DNA of 64,000 nucleotides from an uncultured Alistipes sp. (GCA_944321175.1 CALUKI010000022.1:1-64000); one strand, 5' to 3'; shown: positions 1 through 8,993, counted from the stretch's first letter. Notes: generated by a model not told the origin, from the sequence alone. Program-made: numbers and translations.

Positions 1-25
1 TTCAGCAAGATCTAGGGGCTTGTGA

Positions 26-33
26 CAAAGATA
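26..33 (-). promoter_or_regulatory. Possible -7 promoter box reading out of window
   Basis: On the minus strand the sequence TATCTTTG matches the Bacteroidetes -7 consensus TAnnTTTG. No clear TTTG -33 box is present at the right distance, so this is only suggestive. It would drive a minus-strand gene lying to the left of the window. Confidence 0.3.
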
Positions 34-222
34 GGAATCTTTCCCCACATTTTCCCCACACATGCTGAAAAATCTTCAATGCCCTTTCAGTGATTAAAAC
101 AAACGAGTGAATATATAATACTGAAAATAAGTGAAATATGGTGAAATTTGCACATATATCCAATTATTTCGATTTAATGTGATTTACTATATTCAAATGC
201 GGCTCCGGGTACTATGGGAAAG

Positions 223-262
223 CCTCAAATGATTGTTTATAAATCATTTGAGGTTTTTGTTT
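223..262 (+). terminator. Rho-independent terminator
   Basis: A 12-bp perfect inverted repeat (CCTCAAATGATT / AATCATTTGAGG) with a short loop is followed by TTTTTGTTTTG. It would stop a plus-strand transcript entering from the left. The gene it serves is outside the window. Confidence 0.75.
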
Positions 263-462
263 TGACTGTCATGTCCGCAATTTGTCCGCATTTTTTGCAA
301 CATAAATAAATTTTTGCGATTTATAATTTTCCGATAAAGATAAAATAGGGACAAAAATAAGAGAATATTATATATAAATGGCAGCAAATATACAAACTGT
401 TTGTCTTTTTATTTACCCTGCATGTCCGCAGTTTGTTCGCATTTGTCTGAATTAAGAAATGC

Positions 463-496
463 AATACGGGTGCCAAATGTATTTGGCACCCGTATT
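463..496 (-). terminator. Hairpin downstream of small gene
   Basis: A perfect 16-bp inverted repeat (AATACGGGTGCCAAAT and its complement, separated by GT) lies about 20 bp past the stop of the minus-strand gene at 515-754. The minus strand continues with GCATTTCTTAATTC, so the U-tract is weak. It is probably a terminator or a transcript-end stabiliser. Confidence 0.55.
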
Positions 497-514
497 TGAA
501 AATAGTCGATAACA

Positions 515-754
515 TTAACGATGATACGTCTTCTTGACGATATCAGCAGTCTGCTTACCAAAGAAATAAGAGGCATATTTACACGCTTCTCGGACGACTT
601 TGGCTATACCTTGACCTTTGCCTGGCTTATAATAGTCAGACCCAAAAACAGCATGAACAATTTTAATCAATTGCCTATACGTAATGGTACCATTATTAAC
701 ATCTGAAGAACGAGCGACACCAATTATCAACTCGTAAATTTCGTTTTTATTCAT
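515..754 (-). CDS. Small hypothetical protein (79 aa)
   Basis: Unrecognised 79-residue basic protein with no signal peptide or membrane segment. It has a plausible soluble helical pattern (NEIYELIIGVARSS at the N-terminus, GIAKVVREACKYA near residues 50-60). Reasons to think it is real are an ATG start, AT-rich codon use like its neighbours, and a strong hairpin just past its stop. It lies co-directional with and about 40 bp downstream of the broken gene at 796-1822. No function can be assigned. Confidence 0.55.
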   Translation of the reverse strand: MNKNEIYELIIGVARSSDVNNGTITYRQLIKIVHAVFGSDYYKPGKGQGIAKVVREACKYASYFFGKQTADIVKKTYHR

Positions 755-795
755 TTTTTCTTAGAAATACCTATTTCAATATTTTCGTTATTCTT

Positions 796-1822
796 TCATC
801 GTTTTGTAAAAAGCGAATACGGAGATAATATTTCTACATATTTTCCATACCTCTCTCCTGTATAAAAATTGATTCCTAAATTATTAATGCGCCCTAAATT
901 AAACAGATTGAAAGAGGTGACATTATAATCCTGTTTTAAGAGTGCCAATGATACCGGATCAATTGGATAATCCTCAAAAAGATCTACTATATTTTGAATC
1001 TCATTTATACCATTAACGTGGACTCCTTTAGTATAACCATAATCTATCAATCGATAGGTATCTCCTTGATAAATAAATGTATTACTCAAAGCATTATATG
1101 TCGATTTTAGCGCTGAAACAAAATCCTTAGGCAAATGATATTCTACCGTAATTTCCCCCCCTGGAATTATCTTCAGTCAGAATTTTATAACAAATTCCTT
1201 CATAATATAAACGTTTCTGTATTATGTGGGCATAATCGGGGTCTGCATTCCGTACAACCCATGTACCTGTAGCTTTCCCGCGTTCATTTGTTTGTCCGGT
1301 TACCTCTTTCTGTTCCTGGATAAATTTTGTCTCAGCATGGCTATGTGAAATGACTGGCCCGACAATTTTATTTCCACAAACAGTAAATTGTCGTTCGGGG
1401 GTAGGTGGCATTCCGCTTATCGTCCTCCAGCTTCCATCACGATAGTAAACCCTTCCCTCTTTACAATACATAATGTACTCACGATATACCCCGTTTAATG
1501 TGTCGTTTTTAAAAGCACCTTCAAATACGTAATACATACCCGAATCATATGTCCCTATTTTCCATTTCCCCGACCGTTTACCATGTACATAATGGCCGGA
1601 AATAGATTTTAAGGGATATGGGCTATCCGATGTTTTAAATACAAAAGCACCATGATATACCCGCTTCCCCGATTCATCGTTGTAATAGTTGTAAGTAGCA
1701 GTTCCAACATTATCCTTATATTGACCGCGGACAATATAGGTTCCGGAATATGTTTTAATAGCTTGCCCATGTACGGTAATTATAGCAATCAGGCTCACAA
1801 AAAGACTAATAAATTTTTTCAT
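796..1822 (-). pseudogene. Secreted MORN-like repeat protein split by a +1 frameshift at G7
   Basis: Two adjacent frames together look like one gene. The upstream part (1127-1822, 231 codons) begins with a signal peptide (MKKFISLFVSLIAIITVHGQ) and has MORN-like stretches such as HGKRSGKWKIGTYDSG and GAFKNDTLNGVYREY. It stops soon after a run of seven Gs (Cs on the plus strand, 1155-1161). Removing one G lets the frame continue without interruption into the downstream part (to 796), giving about 341 residues. The downstream frame has no ATG of its own near its beginning (TTG only), which supports one original gene. It may be a true pseudogene, a phase-variable gene switched off, or a sequencing slip. 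It lies 5 bp after the 1828-2028 gene, probably in one transcript. Function is unknown; the signal peptide suggests envelope or export. Confidence 0.65.
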
Positions 1823-1827
1823 TGCGA

Positions 1828-2028
1828 TTACTTTTTGAAACGATATGTATTGACAGCGATATAAATTAAGATACCCAGTTTTACTGCACGCTCAATAACT
1901 CCACGGTTAATATTGCAGTCCGATATTTTCTCGTTTTTGACAAGCACTTGCTTGGCATCGTTATAAGTAAAGTCTTGATTTTTGAAACTTTGACGTAAAA
2001 TTTCGATACGGTTTTCGAATTTATTCAT
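1828..2028 (-). CDS. Small hypothetical protein (66 aa), possibly DNA-binding
   Basis: Unrecognised 66-residue basic protein. The predicted helical stretch FTYNDAKQVLVKNEKIS followed by NRGVIERAVKLGIL resembles a small winged-helix fold in pattern only; no family was recognised. It ends 5 bp before the start of the split gene at 796-1822, so the two are likely co-transcribed. A TATATTTG box about 73 bp upstream could be the promoter. Codon use is AT-rich, as in the rest of this left-hand island. Confidence 0.55.
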   Translation of the reverse strand: MNKFENRIEILRQSFKNQDFTYNDAKQVLVKNEKISDCNINRGVIERAVKLGILIYIAVNTYRFKK

Positions 2029-2100
2029 TTTCTTGTTGAATTTTTGAGTTTTTATTCTTTTTCAGTATGTCTGCCGAACGCATTACTACGCCCGACGTTA

Positions 2101-2108
2101 CAAATATA
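2101..2108 (-). promoter_or_regulatory. Putative -7 box for the small-gene operon
   Basis: The minus strand reads TATATTTG, a match to TAnnTTTG. A TTTG lies about 25 nt upstream, somewhat further than the usual 19-21. It would give a leader of roughly 65 nt before the ATG at 2028. Confidence 0.45.
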
Positions 2109-2212
2109 ATATAGAAAATAATTCGCAGACGAACAAACACTCATTCGGGGTATTGCCCGTTTCTAATTAACAATTTGATTTCACAGGGGAGTAAAATGGG
2201 ACGGTTGTCCTT

Positions 2213-2416
2213 CTATTTGTTATAGGCTTCTATAAGTTTATCGGAAGGAATCTCGCGCATCAAATCCGCGCATATTTCGCGGCATCGTTCCCTGCAGCAT
2301 GTACCGCAACAGATTCCGCAACCCGAATTGCCTGAAAGACATCCTGGCATATACCGGTTATCTTGTACTACTCCGAATTTAAAGGACAGCCCGTAATTCC
2401 CCGGAATACACTTCAT
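2213..2416 (-). CDS. Cysteine-rich small ORF (67 aa), uncertain
   Basis: Unrecognised. The middle of the peptide is strikingly cysteine-rich (pattern CxxxxxxCxxCCxxCCxxxCxxxC, roughly residues 26-49) and is followed by a normal-looking tail, ADLMREIPSDKLIEAYNK. No signal peptide and no strong ribosome-binding site are seen. The cysteine spacing could bind metal or form disulfides, but a chance open frame is possible. It lies between the AT-rich island and the GC-rich chromosome, with no obvious partner gene. Confidence 0.35.
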   Translation of the reverse strand: MKCIPGNYGLSFKFGVVQDNRYMPGCLSGNSGCGICCGTCCRERCREICADLMREIPSDKLIEAYNK

Positions 2417-2571
2417 GTACCTGTCTTCTGCCGCTCCATGGTGCGGCTACCTTTTGGTGTAATGCTGTTTTAGGACTATACATTTTTGAGAGGGAGGGGT
2501 GTTTTTCACCGGCCCCGGATTTTTTATAACGGTTAAAATTCACTATATTGAACCGCACAAACCCCAATAAA

Positions 2572-3798
2572 ATGAAACTGCTGAAATGTTCTGCAATGAC
2601 AGGGTGCATGATACCGCTACTCGTCATTCTCAATGCCTGCGGACAAACTCCCGAACCGAAGCGTGCAGGCTCTGCTCCGGATTATTACGTCGCCGCCTAC
2701 GTCTGGCCGTCGTGCCATAACGATCCCAAAGCCCAGAAGGCGCTCTGGAGCGAGGGAATCGGCGAATGGGAGGTCATCAAAAAGGGAAATCCCCGATTCG
2801 ACGGCCACTATCAGCCCAAACAACCGCTTTGGGGATACGAGATGGACAACGACCCGAAGGTCGTCGAACGGTGGATCGATGCTGCAACCGCACACGGTAT
2901 CAACACCTTCATCTACGACTGGTACTGGTATGACGAGGGCCCCTATCTCGAAAGCGCACTCAACGACGGATTCCTCAAGGCCCCGAACAACCGCAAGATG
3001 CACTTCTACATCATGTGGGCCAACCATGACGTCAAGCGGAACTACTGGAACTATCACCGTTACGGCGACGACGAAACCCTGTTGTGGAACGCCTGCATCG
3101 ATTGGGAAAACTTCAAGGTCATCGTCGAACGGATCATCCGCCAGTACTTCTCGTGCGAGAACTACCTCAGGTTCGACGGTTGTCCCGTCATGGCGGTCTT
3201 CGACATCAAAAAGCTCATCGAGAGTTTCGGATCATTGGACGAGACCCGCAAGGCGATGGACTATTTCCGTGCGGAGGTCAGGAAAGCGGGATTTCCGGAT
3301 CTGCATCTCCAGCTGATCTTCGGCGGCGGCTACTTTCTCAAAGAGAAGTCCGAGGCGAAACTCCGCGAACAGGTCGCCTCGCTCGGATTCAACAGCGTGG
3401 CCTTTTACAACATGGGGGGATTCGATCCCGACTACCTCATACACGGAAGCAACGCCCGCGCCATCCGCGAACAGTGGGACGCCGTTCTCGACATCCCGCT
3501 TTTCCCCTGTGTATCGGTCGGATGGGACGATACGCCGCGCTTCCCCGAAAAGGGGGCCGAGGATGTGACGCGCTGGCACAACACGCCGACGAGTTTCGCC
3601 TGTCTGCTTGCGCAGGCCAGACAATACGCCGACGCGCATCCCGAACAGCCGCGTCTGATTACCATCAACGCCTGGAACGAGTGGGTGGAAGGGAGCTATC
3701 TGCTGCCCGACATGTTGAATGGATTCGGGTATCTGGAAGCCGTCCGCGAAGTCATGCAGGGAGACAAGGGGATCGATCGGAAATGCACCGGCAAATAG
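2572..3798 (+). CDS. WbsX/GH99-like lipoprotein (408 aa)
   Basis: Resembles the WbsX family of glycoside-hydrolase-99-like proteins, a TIM-barrel group found in glycan loci and polysaccharide clusters. Visible family features are YYVAAYVWPS at the start of the mature domain, the aromatic run FIYDWYWYDEGPYLE, and NAWNEWVEGSYLLPD near the C-terminus. The ATG at 2572 is preferred over the TTG at 2548 because it places a clean lipoprotein signal (MKLLKCSAMTGCMIPLLVI, then LNAC) at the N-terminus, so the protein is probably periplasmic or surface-exposed. It stands alone, with a terminator at 3837-3875. Substrate is unknown; endo-acting mannosidase activity is known for true GH99 enzymes but is not shown for this branch. 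Confidence 0.8.
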   Translation: MKLLKCSAMTGCMIPLLVILNACGQTPEPKRAGSAPDYYVAAYVWPSCHNDPKAQKALWSEGIGEWEVIKKGNPRFDGHYQPKQPLWGYEMDNDPKVVERWIDAATAHGINTFIYDWYWYDEGPYLESALNDGFLKAPNNRKMHFYIMWANHDVKRNYWNYHRYGDDETLLWNACIDWENFKVIVERIIRQYFSCENYLRFDGCPVMAVFDIKKLIESFGSLDETRKAMDYFRAEVRKAGFPDLHLQLIFGGGYFLKEKSEAKLREQVASLGFNSVAFYNMGGFDPDYLIHGSNARAIREQWDAVLDIPLFPCVSVGWDDTPRFPEKGAEDVTRWHNTPTSFACLLAQARQYADAHPEQPRLITINAWNEWVEGSYLLPDMLNGFGYLEAVREVMQGDKGIDRKCTGK

Positions 3799-3836
3799 CG
3801 ACCTGCAACAACCGACGAACGGTATTCCACCGCTCA

Positions 3837-3875
3837 CGGCCCGAAAGGCGAAATCCTTTCGGGCCGTATTTGTTC
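3837..3875 (+). terminator. Rho-independent terminator after WbsX-like gene
   Basis: A perfect 12-bp stem CGGCCCGAAAGG / CCTTTCGGGCCG with a 6-nt loop is followed by TATTTGTT, about 40 bp past the stop codon. Confidence 0.8.
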
Positions 3876-4204
3876 GGGCCGTCACCGGCCGCCGTACACC
3901 CGCCTCAAATATTTCTCACACGACAGGGACTCTTCCCTCCATACCCTTCGGACAGATTGTCCGTACAGGGGCTGCCGCACCGGACTCCTCCACGCAGCGG
4001 CGGAGAATTGTCCGCCGTTGCGGACTTTCGGTCTCAGCCGACGGTGCATACACGCCCTCCCCGCTCTGCGAAGCGTTGCAGCGCCGGCATCCGCGGCATC
4101 CGAAAGGAGTTCGACAAGAAGGCCGGAACAGCCGTCCGAAGGAGCGGATACGTCCGGATTTTCATCCTTTCGGTCGATACAATCCGCCTCTTCGTCTATT
4201 TTAA

Positions 4205-4235
4205 TTGGAGACGCGCGTGCCGCGAGGTAGCTTTG
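4205..4235 (+). promoter_or_regulatory. Promoter of TolC-MacAB-like operon
   Basis: TTG at 4205-4207, a 20-nt spacer, then TAGCTTTG at 4228-4235 match the Bacteroidetes housekeeping promoter. Transcription would begin about 10 nt before the ATG at 4253, giving a very short leader. Confidence 0.65.
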
Positions 4236-4252
4236 CAGCAAAATAAAACGAC

Positions 4253-5551
4253 ATGCTACGCAAACTCCCGATATGCTGCTTCGCAATGCTGAGTGTGCAG
4301 ATGGCCGCTGCACAGGATTCGCTGAAGACCTGGACCCTGAAAATGTGCCTCGACTACGCATTGGAGAACAACATCCAGTTGCAGCAGAGCCGCAACGACT
4401 ACCTCTCCGGGCTGGAAGACACGCAAGAGGCAAAAGCCGCCCTTCTGCCGTCGCTTTCGGCCTCGGCGACACAAGGGTACACCAACTACCCCTCCACCAA
4501 TGTCGAAGAGCGGAACAGTTATACGGGAACCTACGGGCTCAACGCCGGACTGACACTCTTCGAAGGCGGGAAGCTCCGCACGGCCGTCAAGGAGCAGCAG
4601 CTCCAGAACCGGATCGACGCGCTCACGGTTTCGGAGTCCGAGAACGATATCCGGATCGCGCTTGTCGAAGCCTACATGCAGGCATTGTATGCCGCAGAGG
4701 CCGTAGAGGTTGCAGCCGGCACGGCCGAAGTGTCCCGCGCCCAACGCGATCGGGCCGAAGAGATGTGGCGGGCGGGAGCAATCAGCAAGGTCGATTTCGC
4801 ACAACTTGAAAGCCAATATGCGGGCGATCGGTATCAGGTCGTCGTCGCACAAGCGACACTCGACGATTACAAACTGCAACTCAAGCAGTTGCTTGAGCTC
4901 GACATTACGGAGGAGATGAATCTCGCCGCGCCGGCAGAGGGAGAGGAGACCGTTCTGCAGCCATTACCGTCCAAAACAACCGTATATGCGGCGGCGTTGA
5001 ACGCCATGCCGCAAATCGAGCGGGGACGGCTGGGAGTTGAGGCGGCGGAATTAGGTGTCAGGCAGGCGCGTGCGGGGTTCTATCCCTCCGTATCTCTTAC
5101 CGCCGGACTCGGAACGGGCCACATGTCGGGGGACAATTACCAGTCGGGCAGCCAGATCTGGAACCGCTTCAATGAAAATGTCGCGTTGTCGGTCAACATT
5201 CCCATCTTCTCGAACCGCAAGAACCGTACAGCCGTCAACAAGGCCCGCATTGCGGTATCGAACAGCCGGCTCGAACAGTTGGGCATTGAAAAGGAACTGC
5301 TTCGGCAGGTGGAGTCGGCCTACCTGAATGCGGTATCGGCACAGTCGCAATATGCGGCCGCCAAACAGAAGGAACGATACGCACAGCAGAGTTACGACCT
5401 TACGGATGAACAGTTCCGCGTCGGGAGGAAGAATACCGTCGAACTGATCACGGCGCAGAACGAACTCTCCTCGGCCCGGCAGGAGGTGCTGCAGGCCAAA
5501 TACATGACGCTGCTCAACATCGGACTGCTCGATATTTATCAAGGGAAATAA
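4253..5551 (+). CDS. TolC-family outer membrane efflux protein (432 aa)
   Basis: Outer-membrane channel of a tripartite efflux pump. A signal peptide ends at about residue 20 (MAAAQ), followed by two related alpha-helical halves typical of TolC/OEP proteins. The usual opening WTLKMCLDYALENNIQLQQS and the repeated long helices rich in Q, E and A (for example QSQYAAAKQKERYAQQSYD) are visible. The length is normal for the family. It is the first gene of a plus-strand operon with a membrane fusion protein, ABC ATPase and permease downstream, which fits export of a small molecule or peptide from cytoplasm or periplasm. Substrate unknown. Confidence 0.93.
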   Translation: MLRKLPICCFAMLSVQMAAAQDSLKTWTLKMCLDYALENNIQLQQSRNDYLSGLEDTQEAKAALLPSLSASATQGYTNYPSTNVEERNSYTGTYGLNAGLTLFEGGKLRTAVKEQQLQNRIDALTVSESENDIRIALVEAYMQALYAAEAVEVAAGTAEVSRAQRDRAEEMWRAGAISKVDFAQLESQYAGDRYQVVVAQATLDDYKLQLKQLLELDITEEMNLAAPAEGEETVLQPLPSKTTVYAAALNAMPQIERGRLGVEAAELGVRQARAGFYPSVSLTAGLGTGHMSGDNYQSGSQIWNRFNENVALSVNIPIFSNRKNRTAVNKARIAVSNSRLEQLGIEKELLRQVESAYLNAVSAQSQYAAAKQKERYAQQSYDLTDEQFRVGRKNTVELITAQNELSSARQEVLQAKYMTLLNIGLLDIYQGK

Positions 5552-5826
5552 GCGGGAGACAGCCCGATCCGGAAGAGCGCGCACGACCGTTCGGGCCATG
5601 GTCCGGCATCCGGCACCGCCCGAATACGGAGACTATCGGGCGGGCGGCACGAGTGCCGGAACGGCCGAAGAGCGGGAATCGGCATCGTCCGCGGCGGCAG
5701 ACGCACCGATGCAACAGGGCGGGAACCTGTCCGGAAACAGGAGCGGCGACCTGTTCCGAAGAAGCCGGACGGCCTTGCGGAAGGGGCGCCAAGCGAAAAG
5801 AATCGAATCGAAAGCGCAATACGAAG

Positions 5827-7011
5827 ATGAAACGGAAAAAATGGGTGATCGGTCTCTGCATCGTTGTCGCGGCATGCGGATTATGGCTTGCATTGCGGCC
5901 GTCGCAGAAGAACGGGATCACGTTGGAGACGGCAACGACGAGCCGCATCACAATCAGCAACTCCATTACGGCGACCGGCACGGTAGAACCGGTTACGGAG
6001 GTGGATGTAGGTACGCAGGTATCGGGCATCATCGACAAACTCTACGTCGATTACAACGACGTGGTCAAGGCCGGACAGTTGATCGCCGAGATGGACAAGG
6101 TGACCCTGCAGGCCGAACTGGAGTCCTCGCAGGCCGAACTGGCAAGCTGCAGGACCGAGTACGAATACCAGATGAAGGAGTACGCGCGCACCAAAGCCCT
6201 CTACGAAAAGGAGCTGGTCAGCGATGCCGAATACGACGAAGCACTCTATCTCTATGAGAAGGCCCGCAATGCCTACGATCAGGCGCAGGCGGCCATCGTG
6301 AAGGTGAAGCGGAACCTGGGCTATGCGACCATCACTTCACCCATCGACGGCGTCGTAATCAGCCGTGCGGTGGAGGAGGGCCAGACCGTAGCGGCAGGCT
6401 TCGAGACCCCGACGCTCTACACCATCGCCAACGACCTGACACAGATGCAGGTTATCGCCGATGTCGATGAAGCCGACATCGGGCAGGTCGCCGACGGGCA
6501 ACGGGTGGAGTTTACGGTCGATGCCTACCCCGACGACATCTTTACGGGAACGGTAGAACAGGTCCGGCTCGAAGCGACGACCGAATCGAGCGTGGTGACC
6601 TACGAGGTCGTCATCACGGCCTACAATCCCGACCTGAAGCTCAAACCGGGCCTGACGGCCAACGTCACGATCTTCACGCTCGAAAAGGAGCAGGCGCTTG
6701 CCATACCGACCAAGGCGCTGCGGTTCGTCCCCGACGAAGAGCTGCTGGACGCTTTGGGGCTGGACATCGCGGCCGCCGCAGCGGGCGAATCGGGCAAACG
6801 GGAGCTTTGGGTAAAACAGGGTGCGACACTCACGCCCCGTTATGTGACGACAGGCTCATCGAGCGGCGACCGGACCGAGATCCTCGACGGGCTGGCCGAC
6901 GGCGAAGAGGTGGCCGTAGGTCTGACATCCGAACAACCCGCCGCCGAAGTATCCACCGAACGGAGCCCTTTCATGCCGGGGCCTCCCGACCGGAACAAAA
7001 AGAAGAAATAG
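5827..7011 (+). CDS. MacA-like periplasmic adaptor (394 aa)
   Basis: HlyD/RND-type membrane fusion protein linking the inner-membrane ABC transporter to the TolC channel. An N-terminal membrane anchor lies at residues 5-22. The biotinyl-lipoyl half motifs (VDVGTQVSGIIDKLYVDYND and SPIDGVVISRAVEEGQTV) flank a helical hairpin, followed by beta-barrel and membrane-proximal domains. The ATG at 5827 is chosen because the open frame upstream is arginine-rich and non-protein-like and the anchor follows directly. The C-terminus is charged (PDRNKKKK). Only 4 bp separate it from the ATPase gene; 275 bp separate it from the TolC gene. Confidence 0.92.
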   Translation: MKRKKWVIGLCIVVAACGLWLALRPSQKNGITLETATTSRITISNSITATGTVEPVTEVDVGTQVSGIIDKLYVDYNDVVKAGQLIAEMDKVTLQAELESSQAELASCRTEYEYQMKEYARTKALYEKELVSDAEYDEALYLYEKARNAYDQAQAAIVKVKRNLGYATITSPIDGVVISRAVEEGQTVAAGFETPTLYTIANDLTQMQVIADVDEADIGQVADGQRVEFTVDAYPDDIFTGTVEQVRLEATTESSVVTYEVVITAYNPDLKLKPGLTANVTIFTLEKEQALAIPTKALRFVPDEELLDALGLDIAAAAAGESGKRELWVKQGATLTPRYVTTGSSSGDRTEILDGLADGEEVAVGLTSEQPAAEVSTERSPFMPGPPDRNKKKK

Positions 7012-7015
7012 ACAG

Positions 7016-7756
7016 ATGAAAGAGGTTATCAGGCTGGAGAGTATCCGACGCGATTTCCAGGTCGGCACGGAGACGGTGCATGCGCTGCGCGGCATCACCT
7101 TCACGATCTGCGAAGGGGAGTTCGTCACGATCATGGGGTCGTCGGGATCGGGTAAATCGACGCTGCTCAATACGCTGGGGTGTCTCGACACGCCCACGTC
7201 GGGAGAGTACTACCTCGACGGGGTCTCCGTGCGCACGATGGACAAGAACCAACGGGCCGCATTGCGGAACCGCAAGATCGGATTCGTCTTCCAGAACTAC
7301 AACCTGCTGCCCAAGACGACAGCCATCGAGAATGTCGAACTGCCCTTGATGTACAACCCCTCCTGCACATCGGGCGAACGGCATGAACGGGCTGTCGCTG
7401 CACTCAGGGCGGTGGGGCTCGGCGACCGCCTGCTGCACAAAAGCAACCAGATGTCGGGCGGACAGATGCAGCGTGTCGCCATAGCCCGCGCACTGGTCAA
7501 CGATCCGGCGGTCATTCTGGCCGACGAGGCGACCGGAAATCTCGATACGCGGACAAGTTTGGAGGTACTGGTACTCTTCCAGCAGCTGCATGCGGCCGGA
7601 CGCACCATTATTTTCGTCACCCACAACCCCGAAATCGCCCAATACAGCAGCCGGAACATCACGTTGCGCGACGGCCGCGTCACGGGAGACCTCCGCAACG
7701 AACGCATACTCGATGCAGCCGAAGCATTGGCACAGCTGCCCAAACAGGAGGATTGA
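7016..7756 (+). CDS. MacB/LolD-type ABC transporter ATPase (246 aa)
   Basis: ATP-binding subunit. Walker A GSSGSGKST is at residues 41-49, the signature is SGGQMQRVAIARAL, and Walker B is VILADEATGNLD, which is the LolD/MacB subgroup form (DEATGNLD). In MacB proper the ATPase is fused to the permease; here they are separate genes, as is common in Bacteroidetes. It powers the pump formed with the permease immediately downstream, the MacA-like adaptor and the TolC-like channel. Confidence 0.94.
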   Translation: MKEVIRLESIRRDFQVGTETVHALRGITFTICEGEFVTIMGSSGSGKSTLLNTLGCLDTPTSGEYYLDGVSVRTMDKNQRAALRNRKIGFVFQNYNLLPKTTAIENVELPLMYNPSCTSGERHERAVAALRAVGLGDRLLHKSNQMSGGQMQRVAIARALVNDPAVILADEATGNLDTRTSLEVLVLFQQLHAAGRTIIFVTHNPEIAQYSSRNITLRDGRVTGDLRNERILDAAEALAQLPKQED

Positions 7757-7758
7757 GC

Positions 7759-8979
7759 ATGAATATCACGAATCTTTTCAAAATAGCGGTCAAGGCGCTC
7801 GGAAACAACAAACTGCGCGGTTTCCTGACGATGCTGGGCATCATCATCGGCGTCGCATCGGTCATCACGATGCTGGCCATCGGACAGGGTTCGAAACGGA
7901 GCATCCAGGCCGAAATCAGCGAGATGGGTTCGAACATGATCATGATCCATCCGGGCGGCGACATGCGGGGCGGCGTGCGGCTCGATGCCGACGACATGGA
8001 GTCGCTCAAGCTCAAGGATCTGGAAGACATACGGGAGAAAACCCGTTATGTGACCTGTATTTCGCCGGCAGTGAACAGTGCCGGACAGGCCGTGTATGGG
8101 GCCAACAATACGCCGACGACGGTCTATGGCGTGAATCTCGACTATCTGGAGATCCGCCGCTACCGGGTCTCCGACGGCGACACCTTTTCCGAGCAGGACA
8201 TCAGGACGGCCGCCAAGGTATGCCTCGCGGGACAGACGGTCGTCGATGAACTCTTCCCCAACGGAGAGAATCCGGTGGGGCGGGTCATCCGTTTCGGGAC
8301 GATCCCCTTCCGGATCGTCGGAGTCTTGGAGAGCAAGGGGTACAACAGCATGGGCATGGATCAGGACGATCTGATCATCGCCCCCTATACGACGGTGCAG
8401 AAACGCATCCTTGCCATCACGCATTTGCAGGAGATCGTCTGTTCGGCGCTGAGCGAAGCCTACACGGATCAGGCGATCGACGAGATCACGGAGATCCTGC
8501 GTGAGAATCACAGGCTCAAGGAGACGGATGACGACGACTTCTCGATCCGTTCGCAACAGGAACTGTCGTCGATGCTCACCTCGACCACCGACATGATGAC
8601 GGTTCTGCTGGCCGCCGTTGCCGGCATATCGCTGCTTGTGGGCGGCATCGGCATCATGAACATCATGTATGTATCGGTCACGGAGCGCACGCGCGAAATC
8701 GGACTCCGGATGTCGATCGGCGCCAAGGGGCGCGACATTCTGGCACAGTTTCTCATCGAATCAATTCTCATCAGCGTTACGGGAGGGCTCATCGGCGTAT
8801 TGATCGGGATCGGGGCGGCGGTAGTCGTCAACATCGTTGCGGCATTCCCGATCTACATCCAGCCGTGGAGTGTCTTTCTGTCGTTTGCCGTCTGCACATT
8901 GACCGGCGTTTTCTTCGGATGGTACCCCGCGCAGAAGGCCGCGATGCTCGACCCGATCGAGGCGATACGTTATGAATAA
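7759..8979 (+). CDS. MacB-like FtsX-domain ABC permease (406 aa)
   Basis: Membrane subunit with the MacB architecture: an N-terminal membrane segment (LRGFLTMLGIIIGVASVITM), a large periplasmic domain (about residues 45-270), and three C-terminal membrane segments of the FtsX domain containing TERTREIGLRMSIGAKGRDI. These proteins are mechanotransmitters that couple cytoplasmic ATP hydrolysis to periplasmic movement. The ATG at 7759, just after the ATPase stop, is preferred over the overlapping TTG at 7753. The next gene is 29 bp downstream. Confidence 0.93.
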   Translation: MNITNLFKIAVKALGNNKLRGFLTMLGIIIGVASVITMLAIGQGSKRSIQAEISEMGSNMIMIHPGGDMRGGVRLDADDMESLKLKDLEDIREKTRYVTCISPAVNSAGQAVYGANNTPTTVYGVNLDYLEIRRYRVSDGDTFSEQDIRTAAKVCLAGQTVVDELFPNGENPVGRVIRFGTIPFRIVGVLESKGYNSMGMDQDDLIIAPYTTVQKRILAITHLQEIVCSALSEAYTDQAIDEITEILRENHRLKETDDDDFSIRSQQELSSMLTSTTDMMTVLLAAVAGISLLVGGIGIMNIMYVSVTERTREIGLRMSIGAKGRDILAQFLIESILISVTGGLIGVLIGIGAAVVVNIVAAFPIYIQPWSVFLSFAVCTLTGVFFGWYPAQKAAMLDPIEAIRYE

Positions 8980-8993
8980 TCGGAAATAATCGT

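Larger units (their letters stand above)
1..514. other. AT-rich gene-free left edge of window
   Basis: No convincing gene is seen here. Composition is clearly AT-rich compared with the GC-rich genes beyond about 2540. It contains a tandem TTTCCCCACA pair near 41-60, a plus-strand type terminator at 223-262, two imperfect copies of a TGTCCGCA-rich motif (270-291 and 421-445) and a hairpin at 463-496. The mix of short repeats, hairpins and unfamiliar small genes downstream fits the end of an integrated element, but no integrase or target-site duplication is visible inside the window. Confidence 0.6.
3799..4252. other. Intergenic region with terminator and efflux promoter
   Basis: About 450 bp without a supported gene. 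It contains the terminator of the WbsX-like gene (3837-3875) and, at its right end, a good Bacteroidetes promoter for the efflux operon (4205-4235). The open frames that cross it are in conflicting phases and lack protein character. Nothing else was recognised in the middle. Confidence 0.6.

Noticed and set aside
180..230. Possible tRNA or attachment site near GGCTCCGGGTACTATGGGAAAGCC
   Set aside because: No cloverleaf could be drawn and no duplicated half-site is visible in the window.
1652..1864. 70-codon plus-strand frame
   Set aside because: Opposite the signal-peptide end of the split gene, hydrophobic by complementarity only.
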